Of a stretch of DNA of 64,000 bases, positions 34,893 to 42,941 are shown piece after piece (the stretch's first letter is position 1; every line of letters begins with the position of its first letter). This stretch comes from Pseudomonadota bacterium. Lineage in GTDB: Bacteria > Bdellovibrionota > FAC87 > UBA2466. The notes under the pieces are model-generated. The model had not been told where the DNA came from and made no database searches. It saw only the letters and a program-made list of their open reading frames with translations. The position numbers were made by a program, and so were the translations under genes. The stretch is from NCBI GenBank assembly GCA_009927165.1, contig RFNO01000107.1:1-64000 (forward strand). The letters are read 5' to 3'.

Positions 34893-35837
34893 ATGGTAGC
34901 TCATTTAACGACAAATGAATCAGGTGGCCAAGTTTACACTGATATTTCCGGACGGAAATTTAACTATCGTCTGATAGAGCGTCCCGAGACCAAAAAACTG
35001 GTCGTGCACTTTTCTGCTTTTTTTGGAGACTGGGGTGACAAAAAGGAATTTAAACAAAATTATCAAGGTTATTTTCATCGATTTCGCATGCTGAAAGATG
35101 AGCCCTTTGCGAGCATGCTTTTTCTGTGCGATGAATATGGTTTGACCAAAAATGGGACTTACTACTTAGGTGAGCATGGAGATTTGTTTGTTGAGCGTGC
35201 CATGATCGAAATCATTCGGAAAGTGGCTTCCCAACTGGGTGTGCACTACTCCAATATCATTATGATCGGTTCCTCAATGGGAGCTTGTGCTGCTCTGAAG
35301 TTTGGCATCGAATTCAACTGCAAAGCGATTATTTCGATTTGTCCTCACATTGATTTAGATATTTGCGCTGAAAAGCAAGGCAGGTTCGAGCATGTCAAAT
35401 TTGTTCTGAAGGACGGCAATCCTTATAGCCAGGATAACTTTCCGGTTACCCGGCGTATTCGAGATTTGGTTCACAATCGCACTATAGAAGGTCGCAAGTT
35501 ACCCATGCTCTTTATGCACTCCTGCAAAGATGACCATGGGGTTCATGTTGAGCAAGTGCTTCCGTTGGTGGAGGCTTGGCACAAAGCCAAGTCCGTCGTT
35601 TTTTTTGATGAGCGACCTTACGGAGGTCACGGGAGTGACTTTTGTACCAAAGCGATGATCGTGGACTTACTTAGGTCACTTTTTGAAGCTAAACCAATCC
35701 ATGTCTCCAAGTACCGTCGTGAGAGGTTTTTGCCCCCCAATGAGCGGTTTTACTATCGGGTCAGTCGGAAGTTGAAGTCCGGAGTTAAAAGACCTATCAA
35801 GCTCATTTTGAAAAATCTGGGCCTGTGGCAGGCTTAA
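34893..35837 (+). CDS. Alpha/beta hydrolase, Asp2/XcbB-CpsF-like
   Basis: The nucleophile elbow GSSMGA puts the catalytic Ser at residue 128, and a His late in YGGHGSDF (about 243) can complete the triad with an upstream Asp. The overall layout (IMIGSSMGACAALKFG, AIISICPHIDLD, LFMHSCKDDHGVH) recalls the XcbB/CpsF capsule family and the Asp2 proteins of accessory Sec systems, some of which O-acetylate sugars. It follows the ABC exporter by 10 nt. I infer acyl transfer to, or removal from, the exported glycan; no direct evidence. Confidence 0.7.
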   Translation: MVAHLTTNESGGQVYTDISGRKFNYRLIERPETKKLVVHFSAFFGDWGDKKEFKQNYQGYFHRFRMLKDEPFASMLFLCDEYGLTKNGTYYLGEHGDLFVERAMIEIIRKVASQLGVHYSNIIMIGSSMGACAALKFGIEFNCKAIISICPHIDLDICAEKQGRFEHVKFVLKDGNPYSQDNFPVTRRIRDLVHNRTIEGRKLPMLFMHSCKDDHGVHVEQVLPLVEAWHKAKSVVFFDERPYGGHGSDFCTKAMIVDLLRSLFEAKPIHVSKYRRERFLPPNERFYYRVSRKLKSGVKRPIKLILKNLGLWQA

Positions 35838-35917
35838 CCTACCGAAAACTTAAGATTTACTTGAAAAACTACCAAATCATCGATACGTCAGATAGGTAAC
35901 TATTCAGAGTTAAAGCC

Positions 35918-36928
35918 ATGCTAAACGGAAAAAGAGTACTCATTACCGGGGGAACTGGTTCTTTCGGTAAAAAATTCGTGGAAATTGCCCTGAAGAAATA
36001 TCCGGATATTTCCAGGCTGGTGATTTATTCTCGCGACGAGCTGAAACAGTATGAAATGGCCCAATTGTATCCTGAGGCCAAATTTCCACAAATCCGTTTT
36101 TTCATTGGTGATGTTAGGGATAGAGATCGTTTGAAGCGTGCTTGTGAGGGTATTGACGTTATCGTTCACGCAGCCGCCTTAAAACATGTTCCCATCGCTG
36201 AATATAATCCCATCGAATGCATCAGCACGAATGTGCTTGGAGCAGAAAATTTAGTTCATGCCGCTTTAGATTGCGGAGTTCAGCAGGTAGTCGCTCTTTC
36301 TACTGATAAAGCTGCTGCTCCTATCAATCTGTATGGCGCCACCAAGCTTTGTTCAGACAAGCTTTTGATTGCCGCCAATAACATGAAGGGTAAGCGAGAC
36401 CTACGATTTTCGGTAGTGCGGTACGGAAATGTTTTGGGAAGTAGAGGTTCTGTTGTCCCTTTTTTCTTGAAAAGAAGAGCCAGCGGTATTTTGCCCATCA
36501 CTCACGAAGAAATGACAAGATTCAACATTACCCTTGAAGAGGGGGTTGAAATGGTTCTTTACGCTATAAAAAATGCCTGGGGCGGAGAGCTTTTTGTTCC
36601 CAAGATTCCTTCTTATAAAATAAATGATGTGGCTGAAGCCATTGCTCCTAATTGCAAAATGGACATTGTTGGAATTCGTCCTGGTGAAAAACTCCACGAA
36701 GAGATGATTACTGAGACGGACTCTTTGTCTACTTTTGATTGTGGTAAATACTACGTTATTGTACCTGCTGTTCCAGTTTGGGATCTGGAGCAGTGGACAC
36801 AGAAATTCAACGCAAAAAAGGTACCGCAAGGCTTTAAATATCACAGTGGAACTAACAACGAGTGGCTGACTGTAGACGAGTTGCGTTCGCTGATAAAAAA
36901 ACACGTTGATCCTAACTTTTCGGTATAA
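35918..36928 (+). CDS. pseB: UDP-N-acetylglucosamine 4,6-dehydratase (inverting)
   Basis: PseB starts pseudaminic acid synthesis: it converts UDP-GlcNAc to UDP-2-acetamido-2,6-dideoxy-beta-L-arabino-hexos-4-ulose. The NADP motif TGGTGSFGKKFV (10-21), the active site LSTDKAAAPINLYGATKL and PGEKLHEEMIT at the C terminus are the hallmarks of the short soluble FlaA1-type enzymes. At 336 residues it has the usual length and lacks the membrane domain of CapD-type relatives. It opens the run pseB-pseC-spsF-like-pseH. The 80-nt gap upstream is AT-rich and could hold the promoter, but no clear sigma-70 boxes are seen. Confidence 0.93.
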   Translation: MLNGKRVLITGGTGSFGKKFVEIALKKYPDISRLVIYSRDELKQYEMAQLYPEAKFPQIRFFIGDVRDRDRLKRACEGIDVIVHAAALKHVPIAEYNPIECISTNVLGAENLVHAALDCGVQQVVALSTDKAAAPINLYGATKLCSDKLLIAANNMKGKRDLRFSVVRYGNVLGSRGSVVPFFLKRRASGILPITHEEMTRFNITLEEGVEMVLYAIKNAWGGELFVPKIPSYKINDVAEAIAPNCKMDIVGIRPGEKLHEEMITETDSLSTFDCGKYYVIVPAVPVWDLEQWTQKFNAKKVPQGFKYHSGTNNEWLTVDELRSLIKKHVDPNFSV

Positions 36929-36951
36929 AAATACCACGTAGGGCCAGGCCC

Positions 36952-38097
36952 ATGATTCCATACGGAAAACAATCGATAACTCCTGAAGATATCGAAGCAG
37001 TTGTGCGAGTTCTTCAAGGAGATTTTCTCACTCAAGGTCCCGAAGTGGATCGTTTCGAGAACCTCATACAATCCGTCACCGAAGCCCCCCATGCAGTGGC
37101 AGTTGCTAATGGGACTGCTGCTTTGCATTTAGTGGTTATGGCTCTTGGTATTAAGCCTGGTCAAAAAGTGATTTGTCCGCCTTTGTCTTTCGTGGCTTCA
37201 GCTAATTGTGTTTTGTATGCTGGAGGCTGCGTAGAGTTTGTGGATATTGACCCCAAAACTCTTTGTCTTGATCCTCAGTTGGTTGAAGAGAAGTTGAAGT
37301 CTGCCAAGCCGGGAGAATATGCTGGGGTTATTACAGTTGATTTTGCTGGGTATCCCTCTTCTTTGAGGCAGCTTAAGGAGTTAACTTCCAATCGAGGAAT
37401 ATGGCTTTTGGAAGATTCCTGTCATGCTTTAGGGGCAGAATATTTCTCGGGTCGTGACAGCACCTTTTTAAAAGCGGGGTCTTGTTCCCATGCAGATGCC
37501 GCTATTTTTTCATTCCATCCTGTTAAGCATATTGCAGCGGGCGAAGGCGGAATGGTGACCACCGCTCATGAGAAAGTTGCAAAAAGAGTTAAGTTATTGA
37601 GGACCCACGGAATTACTAAAGATCCCAAAGAGCTTACCAAAAATGAGGGGCCGTGGTTTTATGAAATGCAGGAACTTGGTTTCAATTACCGAATGCCGGA
37701 CATTCTATGTGCTTTAGCGAGCTCCCAGCTAGGCCGGCTAGCTAAAAATCTTGAACGTCGGAGAGAGATTGCAAATCGTTATGCTTTAGAGTTCAAGAAT
37801 CTCCCTTTAACCACGCCAGAAACTACGTCTGAAGTGAAGCATGCTTGGCATCTTTATGTCATACAGACAGAAAAACGGGCGCAACTTTTTAATCATTTGA
37901 GAGCTAATGGGATAGCCCCTCAAGTTCACTATATTCCAATTCATACACAACCCTATTACGTTAAGCACTTTGGAAAGGTATCCATGCCTTGCTCTGAGCA
38001 ATTTTATAGCCGAGCGCTCTCTTTACCCATGTACCATGGCATGAACGACCAGGCCCAGGACCAAGTCATTAGAGCAGTGAAGAGCTTTTATGAGTAA
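36952..38097 (+). CDS. pseC: UDP-4-amino-4,6-dideoxy-N-acetyl-beta-L-altrosamine transaminase
   Basis: PseC adds an amino group at C4 to the PseB product using glutamate and PLP. The PLP Lys is K192 in FSFHPVKHIAAGEGG, the family-specific context of PseC, and the cofactor Asp is in LLEDSCHALGAEY. MIPYGKQSITPEDIEAV at the N terminus and RANGIAPQVHYIPIHTQPYY near the C terminus are also typical. The 381 residues match the family. It starts 23 nt after pseB, and its stop is overlapped 8 nt by the cytidylyltransferase gene. Confidence 0.93.
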   Translation: MIPYGKQSITPEDIEAVVRVLQGDFLTQGPEVDRFENLIQSVTEAPHAVAVANGTAALHLVVMALGIKPGQKVICPPLSFVASANCVLYAGGCVEFVDIDPKTLCLDPQLVEEKLKSAKPGEYAGVITVDFAGYPSSLRQLKELTSNRGIWLLEDSCHALGAEYFSGRDSTFLKAGSCSHADAAIFSFHPVKHIAAGEGGMVTTAHEKVAKRVKLLRTHGITKDPKELTKNEGPWFYEMQELGFNYRMPDILCALASSQLGRLAKNLERRREIANRYALEFKNLPLTTPETTSEVKHAWHLYVIQTEKRAQLFNHLRANGIAPQVHYIPIHTQPYYVKHFGKVSMPCSEQFYSRALSLPMYHGMNDQAQDQVIRAVKSFYE

Positions 38098-38815
38098 AAT
38101 TGGGATCATTACCCAAGCTCGAATGACAAGTACCCGCTTGCCAGGGAAAGTTCTTTTGAAGGCTGGAAATAAGAGTCTACTTGCTTTGCATTTGGAGCGA
38201 CTAGCCACCGCTGGTGTACCCGTTTTTTTGGCAACCACCGTTAATAGAACGGATGATCCTATTGTAGAAGAGTGTCGGCGCTTGAGTATTCCATGTTTTC
38301 GTGGTGATGAACTGGATGTTTTAAACCGTTTCTCAGAGACCGCTCGCGAATTCGAGTTGGAACATGTGGTTCGAGTTACTTCCGATTGTCCTTTAATTGA
38401 CGGTGCCGAGATAAAAAAGGGAATCCAGCTCTACTTGAAAGAGCAGTCTCAAAATATTTATCTTTCCAATTGTTTACGTAGGACGTTCCCTCGTGGAATG
38501 GACTTTGAAGTTTTTTCAGCCGTCAGATTGTTTGAAGCAGATCAAGAAGCAACAGCGCTATCAGACAGAGAGCATGTGACTCCTTACCTAAATAAAAACC
38601 GCTCTGGGCAGATGATTTTGATTGATTATTTAGCTCCTCAGGACAACTCGGACCTGCGTCTAACAGTGGATGAATCTGCTGATTTTCAGTTGATCGAAGA
38701 GCTCATCACAAAGTTTCACGCCAACATGTTATCGGTTGATCGGATTGTAGATCTCTTGAGAAAGCACGGCGAGTTAATCCGAGTTAATCAGCACGTGGAG
38801 CAAAAACATCTATGA
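38090..38815 (+). CDS. SpsF-like cytidylyltransferase, probable CMP-pseudaminate synthase
   Basis: The 241-residue protein opens IGIITQARMTSTRLPGKVLL, the nucleotide-binding motif of NeuA/KdsB/SpsF-type cytidylyltransferases. HVVRVTSDCPLID and LRLTVDESADFQLIEEL follow. The SpsF branch often stands in pseudaminic acid operons where a standard PseF is missing. In this order (between pseC and pseH-like) it most likely activates Pse5Ac7Ac with CTP to CMP-Pse. It overlaps pseC by 8 nt and the acetyltransferase by 4 nt, so expression is tightly linked. Function is by family and context. Confidence 0.82.
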   Translation: MSKIGIITQARMTSTRLPGKVLLKAGNKSLLALHLERLATAGVPVFLATTVNRTDDPIVEECRRLSIPCFRGDELDVLNRFSETAREFELEHVVRVTSDCPLIDGAEIKKGIQLYLKEQSQNIYLSNCLRRTFPRGMDFEVFSAVRLFEADQEATALSDREHVTPYLNKNRSGQMILIDYLAPQDNSDLRLTVDESADFQLIEELITKFHANMLSVDRIVDLLRKHGELIRVNQHVEQKHL

Positions 38816-39264
38816 ACCTCTCTCTGCGACCAGCTACTTTGGAAGATGCTCAAAGACTCTTAGATTGGAGGAATGACATCCAAACGAGACTGAACTCGTT
38901 CAACAAAGAAGAAGTGTCTTGGCTGGATCATGTAGAGTGGCTGAAAAAGTCACTCCAGAGCTCCGATCGAAAAATTATAATTGTTGAATGGGGCGATCTT
39001 TCGGTAGGAACCATTCGGTTGGACTCGCACTCTGATCATATCGAGTTATCATGGACCGTTGCTCCCGAACACCGAGGAAAAGGCTATGGTTCGCAGATGC
39101 TGCAGGCAGCCTGTCAACTCATTAAGTCTGGAAAAATCATAGCCAAAATTCATTCAGGTAATATGCCATCAATACAGATGGCCAAACGGTCAGGTTTCAA
39201 GCCGTTGGATATGAATGAAGAGTGGCAAACTTGGGTCTTAGAAAAAAAGCCCTCATTGCTGTAA
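38812..39264 (+). CDS. pseH: GNAT N-acetyltransferase, probable PseH
   Basis: A 150-residue GNAT protein with the acetyl-CoA loop PEHRGKGYGSQML (motif A, about 84-96) and the closing region HSGNMPSIQMAKRSGFK. In the pathway PseH acetylates the 4-amino group of UDP-4-amino-4,6-dideoxy-beta-L-AltNAc. The N-terminal LRPATLEDAQRLLDWRNDIQTR is typical of sugar-amine GNATs (PseH, WecD-like). Operon position after pseB, pseC and the cytidylyltransferase makes PseH the best call. Its last 12 nt overlap the convergent NHL gene. Confidence 0.82.
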   Translation: MNLSLRPATLEDAQRLLDWRNDIQTRLNSFNKEEVSWLDHVEWLKKSLQSSDRKIIIVEWGDLSVGTIRLDSHSDHIELSWTVAPEHRGKGYGSQMLQAACQLIKSGKIIAKIHSGNMPSIQMAKRSGFKPLDMNEEWQTWVLEKKPSLL

Positions 39265-40404
39265 ATTCTTAAAAAACTGAACCCGTTTATTTCCGCTGTC
39301 AGCTACTACGAGTAAATCATTAAACAATTTTGCGTCGTAAATTTTTGAGAATCCGCCCGGAATTGAGCTTTCAGTAGACGCACCTTCAAACCGCCATTTA
39401 AGACTGATGCCTGCGTTTGAATCGGCACCCATCCACCCCGAGAATTGCCCATTGGATAAAAATCTTTGAACTCTGCTATTTCCGTGTTCGCCCACTAAGA
39501 GATATCCCTTTGAGAACTGAATTGAAGTCGGACTAGAGAAAGCTCCTAAAGCTTTGTTAGCAGAGGAGCTTCCGTCATATTTCCAATGGGCCGAGACTTC
39601 GCCTTTGGCGTTTGCACCCAACCAACCCCGACATTTTCCAGAGGTTAACTCAAATCGTTGAATTCGATGATTGGCAGTGTCTGCGACGTAGAGATTATTG
39701 GCCGAATCAAAAGCGACCATATGGGGGTAATTTAATCCCCCCAGCTCACTTGAAGCTACTGTGGGAAACTGGTGCCAACCTTGACACCCAGCTTGGTTGA
39801 GAGCGGCGCCTAATCTACCTAGAAATTCCCCCCGGGGTGAAATTTTCTGTATTGAGTGAGAAGAATAGTCAGCAACGTAGATGTTGCCATCCGGACCATA
39901 AAAGGCAGTCGCAGGCCCCGATAAAACTCCAGTCACTGGCAAAGGAGCAGGGAGAGGGTTCGATAGAAAGCGTACTTCATCCTGGTTCGGACCTTTTGAG
40001 GGGACTCTTTGATAGACCCCCATAAACTGGCCGGTTTTTGTAAAAAGTTGGAGCCGTTGCCCACCGAATTCAGTGACTAAGATATTGCCCTCCGGAGAGA
40101 AAGCAATTGAATGGGGCATATTAAATTGCCCAGGCCCAGACCCTGCCGCCAGTGGTTTCTGCTCGGCAATGAAGCCATGAGCCGATAAATAATCAGCCCG
40201 TTTAGTCTCCAAATTAAGTCGGATAACTCGATGGGACTGTCTGAAATCTGCAATGAAAAAAGCTCCATTGGAATCGCGACTCACTCCAAACGGTTCAACA
40301 ACATCAGAAAAAATAAAGGGTTCCATAACAGCTCCAGCACTTAGTTGTTGGGAAAGGAATCCCACTAATAAACAGGTGGCCAAACGGAAATTGAAATTCG
40401 ACAT
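39253..40404 (-). CDS. Secreted NHL-repeat beta-propeller protein
   Basis: After a signal peptide (FNFRLATCLLVGFLSQQLSA) the 383 residues hold about six NHL blades, for example PHSIAFSPEGNILVTEFGGQ, GPDGNIYVADYSSHSIQKIS, NNLYVADTANHRIQRF and LLVVADSGNKRVQFF. A second repeated motif, GWLGANAKG / GWMGADSNAG followed by W and a short charged stretch, lies between blades. NHL propellers bind proteins, sugars or RNA; here, exported, it may bind the surface glycan. Start ATG 40404, 8 nt after hisF, fits; the ORF-track start at 40503 would run into hisF. It is the last gene of the amidation operon. Confidence 0.82.
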   Translation of the reverse strand: MSNFNFRLATCLLVGFLSQQLSAGAVMEPFIFSDVVEPFGVSRDSNGAFFIADFRQSHRVIRLNLETKRADYLSAHGFIAEQKPLAAGSGPGQFNMPHSIAFSPEGNILVTEFGGQRLQLFTKTGQFMGVYQRVPSKGPNQDEVRFLSNPLPAPLPVTGVLSGPATAFYGPDGNIYVADYSSHSIQKISPRGEFLGRLGAALNQAGCQGWHQFPTVASSELGGLNYPHMVAFDSANNLYVADTANHRIQRFELTSGKCRGWLGANAKGEVSAHWKYDGSSSANKALGAFSSPTSIQFSKGYLLVGEHGNSRVQRFLSNGQFSGWMGADSNAGISLKWRFEGASTESSIPGGFSKIYDAKLFNDLLVVADSGNKRVQFFKNLQQ

Positions 40405-40412
40405 AAGCAATT

Positions 40413-41168
40413 TTACTGAATCCTTACGGGTATACCAGACCGGTGTAAGGTCTCTTTGATCGCAAGTGGCGTAGTTTGAGTGTAGTGAAAAATACTTGAG
40501 CAAGCGATGGCATTAGCACCTGCAGATACTGCAGGTACAAAGTGTTCCAAATTTCCAGCTCCGCCACAGCAAATTATCGGTACTTTGCTTTGCGAAGCAG
40601 TGAGGTTTATAAGCTCCAAATCGTAACCTGCCATTTTTCCGTCTCGATCAATGGAATTAATGAGAATTTCACCTGCTCCTCGGGACTGAACTTCCCTAAT
40701 CCAATCAATGAGGTTTTTTTGAGTAGGAACTTTTCCTCCATGACTAAATACTTTGTATTCTCCTTGTTCGTCTTTTTTTACATCAATAGAAAGTACTACA
40801 CATTGACTGCCAAACGAGCGTGCAATTTCATCGATGAGGCTAGGTTTTTCCAAAGCATGAGTGTTAATGGTAATTTTATCTGCACCATTCTGAATAAGGG
40901 ATGTCACATCAGCAAGATTTCTAATACCTCCCCCAACAGTCAGAGGCATGAAGCATTCCTCCGAAATATCCCTAACATACTCCAAATCGGGTCCGCGATT
41001 TTCTTGGGTGGCATCAATATCAAGAACAATAAGCTCGTCCACTCCTCGAGAGTTATAAACGCGAGCAAAATTGGTCGCCACTCCCAACGGACGATAAACA
41101 GAAAACTCCACTGTTTTAACGACGCCAAAATTGCGAAGCAGTATGATCGGGATGACTCTGACTTTCAT
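40413..41168 (-). CDS. HisF-like synthase subunit of the sugar amidation system
   Basis: A TIM-barrel HisF homologue of 251 residues. The usual catalytic Asp of HisF in the N-terminal CLDV is lost: this reads VIPIILLRNFGVVKT, while the second Asp (VLSIDVKK) remains. This change is typical of the HisF-type proteins that work with HisH and an N-acetyl sugar amidotransferase in surface polysaccharides, not in histidine synthesis. The complex probably channels ammonia from glutamine to the amidotransferase. The start is ATG 41168, which overlaps the hisH stop (ATGA) and has GGAG upstream. No other his gene is nearby, which supports this role. Confidence 0.85.
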   Translation of the reverse strand: MKVRVIPIILLRNFGVVKTVEFSVYRPLGVATNFARVYNSRGVDELIVLDIDATQENRGPDLEYVRDISEECFMPLTVGGGIRNLADVTSLIQNGADKITINTHALEKPSLIDEIARSFGSQCVVLSIDVKKDEQGEYKVFSHGGKVPTQKNLIDWIREVQSRGAGEILINSIDRDGKMAGYDLELINLTASQSKVPIICCGGAGNLEHFVPAVSAGANAIACSSIFHYTQTTPLAIKETLHRSGIPVRIQ

Positions 41169-41788
41169 GTGGAGCTCCCGTTCCACATAGCGAAATTTTT
41201 AAATAAGGCCAACCCAGCTTTTTGGCTTTTTTCAGGATGGAACTGAGTCGCCCAAATATTGTCCTTCACAATGGAACAACAAAACTTTTCTCCGAAAAAT
41301 GAAGTTCCTGCAATGTTGTCCGGATTTGTCGGCTTGAAATAAAAGCTATGAACAAAATAGAAACAGGAGCCAGCCTGTATTTGGGAAAACATACGTTGAT
41401 TGAGAAAAGATACTTCAGCCCATCCTACATTTGGCACCGGCAAATCAAATGAAAGTTCTCGTAACGGACGCACTTCGCCCGGGACGTATCCAAGCCCTTC
41501 AAAAACACCATTCTCATAACTCTTGTTAGCTAACAATTGAAGACCAAGACAAATACCTAGGAGGGGTTTTTTCTGTACTAGGACATTATCATTTAACGCT
41601 TCAACCCAGCCGCCTTTTTTAAGATTGTTGATAGCGACTTCGAAAGCACCGACTCCAGGTAGAACAACGTGACTGGCTTGATAGAGCTGTTGGGGATCTT
41701 GGCAAATCTGAGCGTCCACTCCGACTGCCTCAAAAGCTTTTTGGACCGAGCGCAGATTGGCAAGGCCATAATTTACGATAGAAATCAG
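41165..41788 (-). CDS. HisH-like glutaminase subunit, apparent CTG start
   Basis: A class I glutaminase with Cys in GICLGLQLL and His/Glu in TQFHPEKSQ. It would supply ammonia to the HisF-like subunit and the amidotransferase. The ORF track starts at GTG 41719, which misses the first beta strand. Reading upstream in the same frame gives L-I-S-I-V-N-Y-G-L-A-N-L-R-S-V-Q-K, matching the HisH N terminus (M-I-x-I-V-D-Y-G-x-G-N-L-R-S-V) exactly to a CTG at 41788. No ATG, GTG or TTG exists there. The CTG overlaps the TGA stop of the upstream gene as CTGA. With it the length is 207 residues, normal for HisH. Confidence 0.8.
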   Translation of the reverse strand: MISIVNYGLANLRSVQKAFEAVGVDAQICQDPQQLYQASHVVLPGVGAFEVAINNLKKGGWVEALNDNVLVQKKPLLGICLGLQLLANKSYENGVFEGLGYVPGEVRPLRELSFDLPVPNVGWAEVSFLNQRMFSQIQAGSCFYFVHSFYFKPTNPDNIAGTSFFGEKFCCSIVKDNIWATQFHPEKSQKAGLALFKNFAMWNGSST

Positions 41789-42930
41789 ACGTTGTCCGGA
41801 TGATATAACTTAATCAGGCTACCATCCGCCTCCCGTTCAAAGCTTCCATCGGATCGCCTTTTGAAGATTTTTTTGTTGGTGTAGGAATCGATAACTTTAT
41901 CAAACTCGCTTTTGGACATTTTATAGAACTCAAGAAATGCTTTTAAATGCTCTTTGGGGTAGCGGCCATCATGTTCACGAACTAATTTGCACGCTTCTTC
42001 TCGAGTGATTCGTCCGTTTCGAATGTCAATTCCTGCATGATCCGTAGCTCGTCCAAATCCAAACTTCACATATTTTAAATAGTCGTGAATATAGTAAGTC
42101 GACTCATCTAAGTTTTCGTGGTTTCCATAGGTTCCTTCGACAGGACCATCCGATTTGGGTGACCATCCAAATTCTTTTACAACTTCAATTTGAGACCGTG
42201 CATCCCAGGGAATATAGTGTCCAAGGAAAAGACCGGTAACTCCAACTTCTTCGAGCTCTTTATCCGATGGATAAAGGTAGGGAATGACGTCTTTTTCTGT
42301 GATGCCATCCACACCAATCATATCGTATATTCTGTTCCCAAGAAGTCCTCCGAATTCTTCTAACCAGCGGCGATTAAGAATATTAGAGTCTTGAGCGGAA
42401 GCCGGTCCGCCATACTCGGACTGAGAATTTTCTCCCCAGATCAGTAATGGGATTTTAAATTTAACTGCCGTGATAACAGGCACGGTAAAAATGCCAATAT
42501 GATTGGGCCATTCATGATCTCCCACTCGTTTAAAAGCTTCCAAACCCATGGCTCGGTAAACATGTGGATTCTTGTCCCAGGAAATCAAGTCTACACCTAA
42601 GTTTCTTAATGCCTTGAGATTCTTTAATCCAAGTTCAGTTCGGCAAGTGGGCTCAAAATGCACCGCTAGGGGGTTCATACCCAATTTATATTTCATGTAC
42701 CAAACCTGAAAAGTGCTGTCCTTGCCACCGCTGACCGGCACAATACAGTCATAGTAACCGTTTCGAGAACGAAACCGGTCAACAATCGCTAAAAGCTCTT
42801 TCTTTCGAGCTTCCCAATCGATAGTTGCTTTTTTTCTGGCTGCAAATTGGCAGGCACTGCAAACCCCGTGTTCATTAAATGTAAGATCAGGTTTCGTATC
42901 TGGAAAAACACAAAGCTTACAAAACTTCAT
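41785..42930 (-). CDS. N-acetyl sugar amidotransferase (PseA/WbpG-like)
   Basis: A PP-loop ATP pyrophosphatase of 381 residues. The P-loop is PVSGGKDST (about 65-73), and N-terminal Cys pairs (CKLC and CSAC) suggest a zinc site. WGENSQSEYGGPA is the family signature. WbpG/PseA proteins replace an N-acetyl oxygen with ammonia to give an acetamidino group, using ATP, with HisH/HisF-like partners feeding ammonia. Next to pseI, it probably makes the acetamidino form of pseudaminic acid or of another N-acetyl sugar. AGGAGG stands 8 nt before the ATG. The stop overlaps the CTG start of hisH. Confidence 0.88.
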   Translation of the reverse strand: MKFCKLCVFPDTKPDLTFNEHGVCSACQFAARKKATIDWEARKKELLAIVDRFRSRNGYYDCIVPVSGGKDSTFQVWYMKYKLGMNPLAVHFEPTCRTELGLKNLKALRNLGVDLISWDKNPHVYRAMGLEAFKRVGDHEWPNHIGIFTVPVITAVKFKIPLLIWGENSQSEYGGPASAQDSNILNRRWLEEFGGLLGNRIYDMIGVDGITEKDVIPYLYPSDKELEEVGVTGLFLGHYIPWDARSQIEVVKEFGWSPKSDGPVEGTYGNHENLDESTYYIHDYLKYVKFGFGRATDHAGIDIRNGRITREEACKLVREHDGRYPKEHLKAFLEFYKMSKSEFDKVIDSYTNKKIFKRRSDGSFEREADGSLIKLYHPDNV

Positions 42931-42941
42931 AGTTCAGCCTC

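Noticed and set aside
36401-36961. 186-residue minus-strand ORF opposite pseB
   Set aside because: Antisense shadow of a conserved gene, with Phe/Tyr/Arg-rich composition typical of reverse reading.
40542-41246. 234-residue plus-strand ORF opposite the HisF-like and HisH genes
   Set aside because: It is a shadow of two clearly conserved genes and has no recognisable domain.
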